Shown here: piece after piece, positions 8,680 through 16,515 of the stretch
Layout: each line of letters begins with the position of its first letter
Numbering within the stretch: the stretch's first letter is position 1
Assembly (NCBI RefSeq): GCF_000702945.1
Contig: NZ_JNLE01000005.1
Coordinates: 806,001 to 870,000 of the forward strand
Direction of reading: 5' to 3'
DNA: 64,000 bases
From: Clostridium sp. KNHs205
Lineage (GTDB): Bacteria > Bacillota > Clostridia > Lachnospirales > Lachnospiraceae
The notes under the pieces: model-generated
The model's database searches: none
Seen by the model: only the letters and a program-made list of their open reading frames with translations
Told to the model about the DNA's origin: nothing
Translations under genes and position numbers: made by a program

Positions 8680-8901
8680 GGGGACGGTGAATTGCACCAA
8701 AAAGAAAGAACTCATGCTTCAATTCCAAGGTATAAGAAGTCCTAATTCTCTGGATGTTTTGTGCTTGACATCTTATAAAGTAGATAACTCGCTGCGCTCA
8801 AACAATCTGCTTTATAAGATAGCACAAAATATCCAGAGAAAAGGACTTCTAATACCTTTCCATAGGCGCATTCGTTCTTTCTTTTTGGTGCAATTCACCT
8901 G
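8680..8901 (+). repeat. Type I long-hairpin element, copy A
   Basis: A 25-bp perfect outer stem (8686-8710 with 8875-8899) encloses further paired blocks. GGTATAAGAAGTCCT pairs with AGGACTTCTAATACC and ATCTTATAAAG with CTTTATAAGAT. The apical loop is AACTCGCTGCGCTCAAACA. GGGGACGG precedes the left arm and CCTG closes the right arm. It starts about 40 bp after the BsuPI gene stop, in the same orientation. A 71-codon frame crosses it, but only because the paired arms lack stops; I treat it as structured DNA or RNA. The same design recurs at 23.9 and 31.5 kb. Confidence 0.85.
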
Positions 8902-8902
8902 A

Positions 8903-8968
8903 CATTTTTTCTATTCTTCTGTTCTTCCGTTCTTCTATTCTTCTATTCTTTTATTCCTCTGTTCTTTT
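8903..8968. repeat. Short tandem repeat of a 10-bp pyrimidine unit
   Basis: The plus strand repeats TTCTATTCTT-like decamers (on the minus strand, AGAATAGAAG) about six times. They run from the end of hairpin element A into the last codons of the response-regulator gene, whose stop lies within the repeat. Variation in copy number would change that protein's extreme C-terminus. Confidence 0.65.
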
Positions 8969-10471
8969 AAATTCTTTTGGACTTATGCCTACATATTTTT
9001 TAAATTTAGAATAGAAATAGTCTATATTGCTGTAACCTACCTGCTCTGAAATCTGGTATACCTTAAGGTCTGTTTCCTGCAGCAGTCTCTTCGCGTTCTT
9101 TATTCGGATGGCATCCAGAACGTTGTTAAAGTTCTCTCCTATTTCTTTTTTAAAGATTTTTCCGAGATAGGCACTATTGTAATTAAAAAGTTTGGCTATA
9201 CTCTCAAGCTTTAGATCCTGTCCGTAATTCTTCTCCATATATGCTATCATTCTTTTTATTACATTTTCAGAAGCGACAACACAGATTACTTTTGAGATTT
9301 CATCACAGAAATTATAGAGATTATTAAGTAAGACCGATAAGCTTTCGGCTTTTTTCATCCGGTCTGCATATTTCTGATACTCATCCTTAAATTGCTCCCG
9401 GTATTTATCATACTTTTTTTCCAAAATATGATGAAGATAGGAAATGCATTGGGTTATCTGAACCTTGATATCCCATTCCTTGATCAGCCGTCCGCGATAC
9501 AGTTCTTCCTTCTCCCTGATAGCTTCTTTCAGTGCTCCCATATCTCCGATTTCTATAAAATTTAGTAACAGCTCCGGAAACTCTTTATCTTCCGTTATAC
9601 CACTGGCCTTTAAGGTTTCTATCCCCACCGCTTCCATTTCTTTAAAGGAAAACTGATACTCTGAGAGCAGCTTCGCACTTTCATAAGAAAAATGAAGATC
9701 CTGCCAGTAGGTAACACTATGTCCCACTGCTATAAAGAAGCCTTCCGTAAAACGTTTCTTAACCTTTTCATTGCTTATAAGAAGCTGTTTTTTTACTTCT
9801 TCATAACCTAGTCCTTTGCAGATCAGTACCAGCTTGTCGTCCATAATGACCTTATCGACATGCTCCATATCCCATAACATCAGGTCGATTTTATCCTGGG
9901 AAATTCCGTTCTCTTCGTTGCTTTCCCTGTCCTTTAGGATTGCTGCACAGAAACTGTTGTATTTAAAGTCCATGCCATATAGCTTAATTTCCCGCTTCAG
10001 GGCTTCTCTGTCCGAGGTATGCAATAAAAGATGGGACAGCACCTGCTGCCTTGCCTTTAATTCACTGAGGGTATAGTAATCATCCAAATGCTTCTTGGCA
10101 TCCAGCTCTGCCAGTAATTCTTTCACATTCTCCAATAACTCATCTTCATCTATAGGTTTTAGTAAATATGCACGAACCCCCAGAGATACGGCTGACTTTG
10201 CAAACTCAAAATCCGAATAACCAGTAAGGATTATAAACTTTCCTTCAAAGCCTGCTTTCTTTGCCTCACGAATCAACTCTATTCCACTCATACCAGGCAT
10301 TTTAACATCTACCAGCACCAGATCAGGGGAATATTCCAGTACCTTTTTTAATCCGTCCTTCCCATCATAACCTTCCGCACATACCTCAAAGTTGTAATCT
10401 TCCCAATCGATAAGGCACTTAATGCCGTCTCTTACAATCATTTCATCGTCTATAATCATAACCTGGTACAT
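8951..10471 (-). CDS. YesN-type response regulator with AraC DNA-binding domain
   Basis: This 506-residue cytoplasmic regulator probably controls a sugar-transport operon. Residues 1-120 form a receiver domain with acidic residues in IIDDE, the phospho-acceptor D55 in LVDVKMPG, a T in ILTGYSD and K in LLKPID. A long helical middle region follows. The final 100 residues are a two-helix-turn-helix AraC domain ending YFYSKFKKYVGISPKEFK. It is encoded 130 bp after the YesM-like kinase on the same strand, an arrangement typical of clostridial sugar-sensing pairs. Nearby targets could be the importer at 1.3-5.7 kb and the GH95 gene (inference). Confidence 0.9.
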   Translation of the reverse strand: MYQVMIIDDEMIVRDGIKCLIDWEDYNFEVCAEGYDGKDGLKKVLEYSPDLVLVDVKMPGMSGIELIREAKKAGFEGKFIILTGYSDFEFAKSAVSLGVRAYLLKPIDEDELLENVKELLAELDAKKHLDDYYTLSELKARQQVLSHLLLHTSDREALKREIKLYGMDFKYNSFCAAILKDRESNEENGISQDKIDLMLWDMEHVDKVIMDDKLVLICKGLGYEEVKKQLLISNEKVKKRFTEGFFIAVGHSVTYWQDLHFSYESAKLLSEYQFSFKEMEAVGIETLKASGITEDKEFPELLLNFIEIGDMGALKEAIREKEELYRGRLIKEWDIKVQITQCISYLHHILEKKYDKYREQFKDEYQKYADRMKKAESLSVLLNNLYNFCDEISKVICVVASENVIKRMIAYMEKNYGQDLKLESIAKLFNYNSAYLGKIFKKEIGENFNNVLDAIRIKNAKRLLQETDLKVYQISEQVGYSNIDYFYSKFKKYVGISPKEFKRTEE

Positions 10472-10601
10472 TTAGCCCCTCCTCAACCTAACTATATAAG
10501 TTGGATTATGCTTATTTCCTCCAAGGTAGATACTGCAATTACTTTTTAATCCTTGAATAGGAATAAAGAATACCCTGTACTTATATCATCTAAATATTGT
10601 A

Positions 10602-12254
10602 TCAGCTCATATCCTTCGGAAGTTGAATGGTAATTTTGGTTCCCTTATTTTCTTCACTTTCAATCAGCAGTCCGTATTTGTCACCATACAAGAGTTTGAT
10701 TCTCTGATTTACATTATTTAGTCCTATGCTGCTCCTGGTAAGCCTTGCGTAATCATTAAGACTGTCTTTTATTTCTTCCAGGGTCTCCCCGGTCATCCCA
10801 ATACCGTCATCTTCTACAATAATATATAAACTGTCTGTCATACTTACATCAATTTTAATCCCACCTTCACCCTCTTTGGCTTCCAGTCCATGTATAAATG
10901 CATTTTCAACAATTGGCTGAATAATAAGAGGCATGATCTTAAGCTGCTCCACATCACAGTAGAGATTAATATGAAAATGTATTCTCTCACCGAAACGATA
11001 CTGCTGTATCTTTAAATAATATTCCACCAGCTCAAGCTCTGATTTTAAGGTAACCAGCGTATCTCCCGCCTGTATATTCCTGCGCATTATCTTAGCCAGC
11101 ATTTTTACCAGCTCTTCAATATCCTTCTCACCGTTGCATCTTGCTTTCATTCTGATAGTTTCCAGGGTATTGTAGAGGAAATGGGGATTTATCTGACTTG
11201 CTAACATTTTAAACTCTACCTCTTTTTGCCTGCTGTTAAGCTTTTCCTTCTGTACCTGTTCCTCATAAATGGTAGTTATCAAATGCTGAAGGCTATTAAT
11301 CATTGTATTCAGGTCCTTGTATAAATCAGCGATTTCATCATTTCCATTCACTTTAGAGAGATTGAAATCTCCGGCAGCAGCCTTATGAATCTGCACCTTA
11401 AAGTTGTTTAAACGCTTACTGAAATTACCGGCGTAAAGTGCTATGATACCAATGGAAAGAGTTGTGGGAAGCAGCCAATATAGCCAGGACCAGCTGCTCC
11501 CTTTATATTCAGCATAGATATCCTTATATTCCCGTTTACTGATTAAAGTAAATTGATTCTCAGTATTGTCAAGATTTAATTCTTCTTTTAAGACTGTGGA
11601 CTTTTTGGTATCAATACTACTTTCGGATTTTGTCTTTGTGAATATAACTTCACCGTCCAGGAGAATCTGATAAGCAGAATTACCCGCCAGACAAATATCC
11701 TCCAGGAACTCGGTATCGGTTATAACAGAGAGAATTCCATTCTCATGATTGCCACCTGACTGTACAGCAACGGATAAAGTCAGATAAGACGATTCTTCCG
11801 CTTTTAAAAACGTAAACTGAACCTTATCTTTTATGTCCGAGTTTATGGGCAGGATACTCTCCTTAGGCAAATCCACTCCAGCAGCCCAGGCAGTATAATG
11901 AGAAGTGTTATCCCTTCCAATCAGCTGGATTCCCTTAAGCTCTGCAAAAACCTTGAAGTATTTTTCATATTCCTTTTGGGCCTCTTTTTGACTTACACCG
12001 CTCATATCCGTTTCACTTAACAGCTTCAGTAACTCATTATAAGGCTGGAGATAGTTTCTTACAGCTTCCTTTACCAGCAGCAGCTCTGCACTCTGGCTTT
12101 CCCTTTCTTTCGTCAGTGCCTGTCTGCGGGTATTTCTGGAATAGAAGAAACTGCTGCAAACCAGAGGAATCATTATGCTTAATAAAAAGACAAGGAGCAT
12201 TCTTTCTCTAATTTTCAGATGCTTTGAAAAAAATAACTTCAGCTTTTCCCTCAT
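10602..12254 (-). CDS. YesM-type sensor histidine kinase
   Basis: This 550-residue membrane kinase has a first transmembrane helix at residues 18-38, an extracytoplasmic sensor region of about 220 residues, and a second helix near residue 265 (WLYWLLPTTLSIGIIALYAG). A HAMP-like linker and a His_kinase domain follow, with the phosphorylated histidine near residue 358 (QINPHFLYNTLE). The ATPase domain carries the N box (PIVENAFIHG) and G box (VEDDGIGM). It should phosphorylate the adjacent AraC-type regulator when it senses an extracellular ligand, probably an oligosaccharide or its loaded binding protein. A large hairpin sits in its leader. Confidence 0.9.
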   Translation of the reverse strand: MREKLKLFFSKHLKIRERMLLVFLLSIMIPLVCSSFFYSRNTRRQALTKERESQSAELLLVKEAVRNYLQPYNELLKLLSETDMSGVSQKEAQKEYEKYFKVFAELKGIQLIGRDNTSHYTAWAAGVDLPKESILPINSDIKDKVQFTFLKAEESSYLTLSVAVQSGGNHENGILSVITDTEFLEDICLAGNSAYQILLDGEVIFTKTKSESSIDTKKSTVLKEELNLDNTENQFTLISKREYKDIYAEYKGSSWSWLYWLLPTTLSIGIIALYAGNFSKRLNNFKVQIHKAAAGDFNLSKVNGNDEIADLYKDLNTMINSLQHLITTIYEEQVQKEKLNSRQKEVEFKMLASQINPHFLYNTLETIRMKARCNGEKDIEELVKMLAKIMRRNIQAGDTLVTLKSELELVEYYLKIQQYRFGERIHFHINLYCDVEQLKIMPLIIQPIVENAFIHGLEAKEGEGGIKIDVSMTDSLYIIVEDDGIGMTGETLEEIKDSLNDYARLTRSSIGLNNVNQRIKLLYGDKYGLLIESEENKGTKITIQLPKDMS

Positions 12255-12272
12255 TATCTTACCCGCGCTTTC

Positions 12273-12383
12273 AGGGGTTGCCGGTTATAAGGTTCAAGAT
12301 ATATCAACTATGTAAGCTGATTCTGGACTTGCTTTACTTTTGCATAGTCGGACTTATAAACTTACAGATAACCGGCAGCCCCT
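12273..12383 (-). promoter_or_regulatory. Large leader hairpin between the GH95 gene and the YesM-like kinase
   Basis: AGGGGTTGCCGGTTAT (12273-12288) and ATAACCGGCAGCCCCT (12368-12383) form a 16-bp stem with one G-T pair. The approximately 80-base interior can fold further (ACTATG with CATAGT). There is no clear U-tract. It lies 20-130 bp upstream of the kinase start and just after the GH95 stop, so it could be a processing or stability element, or a weak terminator between the genes. Confidence 0.55.
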
Positions 12384-12414
12384 ATTCTAGTTTTTATACT
12401 TAAATTTATACTTA

Positions 12415-14700
12415 TTACGTAACTGTAACAAAATAGATTCTATCCTTTAACATATGAAAGATTACTTTATTATTTTCCGTGTAATAATCCACTTCATTGC
12501 CCCAGCCATCTCTGATACAGTAGTTTCTTCCTGCCTTCTTGATTACACAGTTACGGTCTTTTACACAGATAATCCTTGCTTTGGTAAGCATCCCTTCTTC
12601 CCATTCCATGTCAACGGTAAAGCCTCCCCTTGCTCTCAAGCCACTTATTTTACCGCCCTTCCAGCCTGATGGCAGGGCCGGAAGAAAATTAAGCTCACTG
12701 TAATAGCTCTGCAGCAGCATCTCTAAAATTGCAGCTGTTCCGCCGAAATTACCGTCTATCTGAAAAATCTTAGGCGGATGAAGATCCAACAGTGTCTCAG
12801 TTGCAAAGTCTCCAATTAAAGCCCTGATATGTTCCCAGGCTAAGTCACCTTCTCCAAATCTCGCATAAAGGCAGGCAACCCAGGCACGGCTCCACCCTGT
12901 ATAGCCGCCTCCTGCACTTAATCTAAGCTCCAGAGATTTTCTTGCGGCTGCAAATAATTCAGGTGTCCGCTCCCTGTCAATCTGTTCTCCGGGGAATACA
13001 CCAAAGAGATGGGATACATGCCTATGGTTTGGTTCAATTTCTTCAAACTCCTGATTCCATTCCAGCAGCTGACCCTTACTGCCTATCTGCAAAGGAGGCA
13101 GATTATCCATTATCTCTTTCCAGAGCTTAACCTTATCCCTGTCCGTCTTAAGAATTTCAGCAGCTTCTATACAATGGCTTAATAAATCCATAACCATTTC
13201 AACATCTACCGTCGAGGAGATACATATGGTAACCGGCAGGCTTCCGCCTCCGGCAAACCGATTCTCCGGAGACTGGGAAGGCATTATCTGATAAATGCCA
13301 TTCTTGTCTTTTACTAAAAAGTCTTCATAAAAGGCTGCTACCTCTTTCATAAAAGGATAACCTCTGTCTTCTAAGAATTCCATGTCCTGTCCATACTCAT
13401 AATGCCACCACATATGCTGAGCCAGCCAGGCAGATACACCAACCCAGACCGACCAGCCATAGGTTTCCGGTGTGGCACAGCCCCATACATCCGAGGATAA
13501 GGGCAGCCAGATACCATTGCAGCCGAACAGCTTCTTTGCGGCTTCTCTTCCATAAGGTATCATTTTCTCCAAATATACAATCAAGGATTCCGTATAATCT
13601 TCTAAATGACCATTTTCAGCCGGCCAGTAGTTCATCTGTAAATTTACATCATAATGATAATCGCAATCCCAGGCTGGTGCCAGTTCTTCATTCCACTTTC
13701 CCTGAAGGTTTGCCGGCAGTTCACCATTTGCACAGGAGGCACATAATAAATATCTTCCGTAGTTAAAGTAAAGCAATGGAAGTGTCAAATCCTCCCTGCC
13801 TTCTCTGTAGGCTTTGATTCTATCGTTGGTAGGCATATCGGGTTCTTCTGCATAGATGTTTAAATGCAGTCTTCCGTAATTCTTCTCATGCTCCACCATA
13901 TTCTCCTTATAGAGTCTCTCCCAGGATTTCACTGGCATGGGATGTCTTCTGCACTCCTCTAAGGGCAGCTCATTCTTTACATCAGTTCCAATATTGATAA
14001 ATACAAGAATCTCCTTGGCATCCTCTACTCTGAGTCTGTCATTATCAAGGGGGAATACTTTACCTCCTCTGATCTTAAGATCCGCTTTTACGCAGAATTT
14101 CATGCCTCCTTTGAAAGCTCCATGCATGATAATAGTAGCATTCCCTGAATCAAAAGATACATCACAATTGGGATCTTGTATACGATCAAGCCAGAAAGTG
14201 CCGCATACTTTATCCTCTCTGGCATATATTCTGACTATGATACAATCTTCTATTAAATGACCAATAACCGTTCTGGAAATATTCCTTCCATCGGCATCAT
14301 AGGTTACCTTAACTCTTGCTCTTTCTAAATTCAGTTCCCTTTTATAATTAGCAGCCTCCCCCTGATCCAGTGAGAAATAAAAATCCCCGGCCGGCTGATA
14401 GGAGTCTTCTTTTGTAGGCCTGTCGCTGATTCCCCCATTGCCCCCCCAGGCTTCGTTGGCGAGAATAGTAGCCTCCTCATAGTTCTCTTCCATTAAAAGT
14501 TCCCTCACTTTAGGAAGATATGCACTACGGTCTTCATTTTTTCTATCCTTATTCCTGCCTATACACAGCCACTCATGATTTAAGGCAATTCGTTCTGTCT
14601 CAATACCGCCAAGGACCATACCAGCCAGCCGCCCTGTTCCTATAGGCAGGCCGTTCTGCCACTCAGCAGCAGGAGATGTATACCACAATCTATGATTCAA
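12415..14700 (-). CDS. Glycoside hydrolase family 95 (alpha-L-fucosidase type)
   Basis: GH95 enzymes release alpha-1,2-linked L-fucose (some release L-galactose) by inversion. The protein starts with the family signature LWYTSPAAEWQNGLPIGTGR. It contains the two catalytic asparagines of the family in VNLQMNYWPAE (near residue 355), the general-acid region IEPNHRHVSHL with its glutamate (near 555), and the QIDGNFGG aspartate (near 645), all as in AfcA. At 761 residues it has full family length. There is no signal peptide, so it acts in the cytoplasm on imported oligosaccharides. I prefer the TTG at 14700, preceded by GGAGGAAG five bases away, over an in-frame ATG at 14733 with a poor site. Confidence 0.88.
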   Translation of the reverse strand: MNHRLWYTSPAAEWQNGLPIGTGRLAGMVLGGIETERIALNHEWLCIGRNKDRKNEDRSAYLPKVRELLMEENYEEATILANEAWGGNGGISDRPTKEDSYQPAGDFYFSLDQGEAANYKRELNLERARVKVTYDADGRNISRTVIGHLIEDCIIVRIYAREDKVCGTFWLDRIQDPNCDVSFDSGNATIIMHGAFKGGMKFCVKADLKIRGGKVFPLDNDRLRVEDAKEILVFINIGTDVKNELPLEECRRHPMPVKSWERLYKENMVEHEKNYGRLHLNIYAEEPDMPTNDRIKAYREGREDLTLPLLYFNYGRYLLCASCANGELPANLQGKWNEELAPAWDCDYHYDVNLQMNYWPAENGHLEDYTESLIVYLEKMIPYGREAAKKLFGCNGIWLPLSSDVWGCATPETYGWSVWVGVSAWLAQHMWWHYEYGQDMEFLEDRGYPFMKEVAAFYEDFLVKDKNGIYQIMPSQSPENRFAGGGSLPVTICISSTVDVEMVMDLLSHCIEAAEILKTDRDKVKLWKEIMDNLPPLQIGSKGQLLEWNQEFEEIEPNHRHVSHLFGVFPGEQIDRERTPELFAAARKSLELRLSAGGGYTGWSRAWVACLYARFGEGDLAWEHIRALIGDFATETLLDLHPPKIFQIDGNFGGTAAILEMLLQSYYSELNFLPALPSGWKGGKISGLRARGGFTVDMEWEEGMLTKARIICVKDRNCVIKKAGRNYCIRDGWGNEVDYYTENNKVIFHMLKDRIYFVTVT

Positions 14701-14854
14701 TGCCCTTCCTCCAATCGTCTTACATGCTCTCATATTTCGGAATATGCTCCCAAGCTACACGAACATATTTTCCATTAAGTGCATTATAATCCCTCACAGT
14801 ACGAATAAATACCCTAATTTATTAATAAAAAACACCCAAATTTTTATACCGTAA

Positions 14855-15916
14855 TTATTTTGTCTTTCCACTTCTCTTCCAGAACCGTTCTATCTGTTTC
14901 TCAGTGACACTGTCTACAAAATCTCTTTTTATGATTAAAAAGCTCTCAATATTATTCATGATACCATAAAGTATTGCTCTGTTCTCAAATTCTTCTCTGG
15001 TTGCAGGCACTGGTTCTTCTTTAAATAACTCCTTCATCCGATTGAGTTCCTTGATTAACTCTCTTGCATTATTGGATTCACGGAACTGCTCTTTGATCTT
15101 GTCCATCATATAAGCAAGGGGGTTGGCTTGCTTTGGAATAAGCTTAAGCTGTTTCATATCTGCCAGGGTCTGCTTTAACATCAGGACCTGCTCTTTTCTC
15201 ATGGTAAAATAGCCTATATAGTATCTGGTATCTGTAAGCAGGGTATTATTCATATTTTCGTAGGCCTGTTTCTGGGCAAGATTAAGATGCTCCTCCAGAC
15301 TTGACAGCATATGGTCAAGTTCCTGCATTTTCTCCCTGTCAGGAGCCATATCATCGTCTTCCTGCCCGCTTTTGTTTTTTACTCTTAATACAGCTGCCAT
15401 GTTCTTAAGTATATCTTTTACTTCTTCCTCTACAAGTACTATGTCTTTTAGCACCGCACCTGTGTTATCCGGCATATAGAGATTTAAGATTACACCAATT
15501 ATAATTCCAATACCTAAAATCGCCACTTCATTTCCGATAAACCCCAGACTCATATTCTGTTCTATCAGGAAATGACTGACCAATACCGAACACATAGGAA
15601 TACCTTCTGTTATGTGAAAGAGATAACTGGCTGTCACAAAGAACAGGAGAAATAAGCCGAAGGTAACGGGATGATACCCCAGGCTCTGAAAGATTATCAG
15701 AGCGATGAGAACTGCTGTGGCAAATGCCGCGAATCTTTTTATTGCCACTTTTAAGGTTTCTTTTTTGGTATCCTGTATACTTAACAGGGTTATAATGCCG
15801 GCGGAGGCACTATAGGAAAGCCCCAGTAAATCTGCCAGGATGATGGCAAGACAGCTGCCGGCTGCTATTTTAATTATTTTTAACCAGGTACTGGTGTTTA
15901 TGGTTCGCTTTTTCAA
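14855..15916 (-). CDS. Aromatic acid exporter (ArAE_1/FUSC-like) membrane protein
   Basis: This 353-residue protein has about six N-terminal membrane helices within residues 10-165 (including IIKIAAGSCLAIILADLLGLSY). A cytoplasmic helical C-terminal half follows, with the pattern of the ArAE_1 family and its C-terminal domain. Members are thought to export small organic acids, but few have been tested. The TTG start at 15916 follows an AGAGGA site. It is not obviously in an operon with its neighbours; a hairpin element lies 140 bp upstream. Confidence 0.75.
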   Translation of the reverse strand: MKKRTINTSTWLKIIKIAAGSCLAIILADLLGLSYSASAGIITLLSIQDTKKETLKVAIKRFAAFATAVLIALIIFQSLGYHPVTFGLFLLFFVTASYLFHITEGIPMCSVLVSHFLIEQNMSLGFIGNEVAILGIGIIIGVILNLYMPDNTGAVLKDIVLVEEEVKDILKNMAAVLRVKNKSGQEDDDMAPDREKMQELDHMLSSLEEHLNLAQKQAYENMNNTLLTDTRYYIGYFTMRKEQVLMLKQTLADMKQLKLIPKQANPLAYMMDKIKEQFRESNNARELIKELNRMKELFKEEPVPATREEFENRAILYGIMNNIESFLIIKRDFVDSVTEKQIERFWKRSGKTK

Positions 15917-16054
15917 TGGTTAGTCCTCTCTTACTGTTGTTATGAGAACAGTTTTAGCAAAAGTAAGGGGGTTTGTCAAGCAGACCTTTGAAGGATGTAT
16001 GGATTACAGGACTGGGGATTAAGTAATTGAAAATGGGAGGCTGTGGACACGGAC

Positions 16055-16288
16055 GATGAAGAGGACGTTCTGTTTATACGTTTTGCTTTCGAGAACCCTT
16101 ACTACACTAAAGTACCGGCAGTTGTAACTGGACAGATAAAACAGTGCCAAACTCGCTGTGACCTTGTGGTAATATTAGATTACCGCGCTCAAACAGTGGC
16201 ACTGTTTTATCTAGTTACAACTGCCGGTACTTAAGTTTCATAAGGAACCTCTCAAGGCAAAACTACTAAACAGAACGTCCTCTTCATC
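16055..16288 (+). repeat. Type II long-hairpin element, copy B
   Basis: GATGAAGAGGACGTTCTGTT (from 16055) pairs perfectly with its complement ending at 16288; the outer stem is 22 bp. Inside, GTACCGGCAGTTGTAACT pairs with AGTTACAACTGCCGGTAC and CAGATAAAACAGTGCC with GGCACTGTTTTATCT. The apical region holds AACTCGCTG and CGCTCAAACA, the two halves of the type I loop, split by a small extra hairpin (GGTAATATTAGATTACC). The element is 234 bp long. Copy D at 29.6 kb has the same plan. Confidence 0.85.
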
Positions 16289-16294
16289 TGGGTA

Positions 16295-16379
16295 TTGTAT
16301 TCTTCTAATTTCATAAAATACGCCTATGGAAAGGTATTAGAAGTATGAGTCTTTCTATTTTATGCAATTTTACTGTCCC
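16295..16379 (-). repeat. Deletion derivative of a type I hairpin element (copy F)
   Basis: Read on the minus strand it has the type I entry (GGGACAG), a short arm with the ATGCTTC-region remnant, then jumps to CTTCTAATACCTTTCC and the conserved CATAGGCG block and right arm. The whole central stem and loop are missing, apparently through recombination at a GAAG/CTTC repeat. Its arms (ATTTTATG and CATAAAAT) still pair. It lies about 137 bp downstream of the GH31 stop in the same orientation. Confidence 0.6.
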
Positions 16380-16515
16380 ATTGCGAAAAACTAGTTTTCT
16401 GCCACTTTAATCCTAATAGCTTCTTATATAATTATTCAGAATAATCTAAATAAAATTCCCTTTCTCACCATCGCATAGTCATTTGGTGTGAAAGGGGATT
16501 TCATTTCATAAGTTA

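Larger units (their letters stand above)
15917..16515. other. 599-bp intergenic region holding two hairpin elements
   Basis: It carries type II element B (16055-16288) and a shrunken type I derivative (16295-16379). The remaining 130 bp before the GH31 stop include a possible hairpin around TTCCCTTTCTCACC/GGTGTGAAAGGGGA at 16458-16500, which may terminate the alpha-xylosidase transcript. Confidence 0.55.

Noticed and set aside
8687..8902. 71-codon frame across hairpin element A (and a similar one across element E)
   Set aside because: The frames arise because paired arms lack stops on both sides. The equivalent frame in element C has a stop codon, and substitutions preserve base pairing rather than codons.
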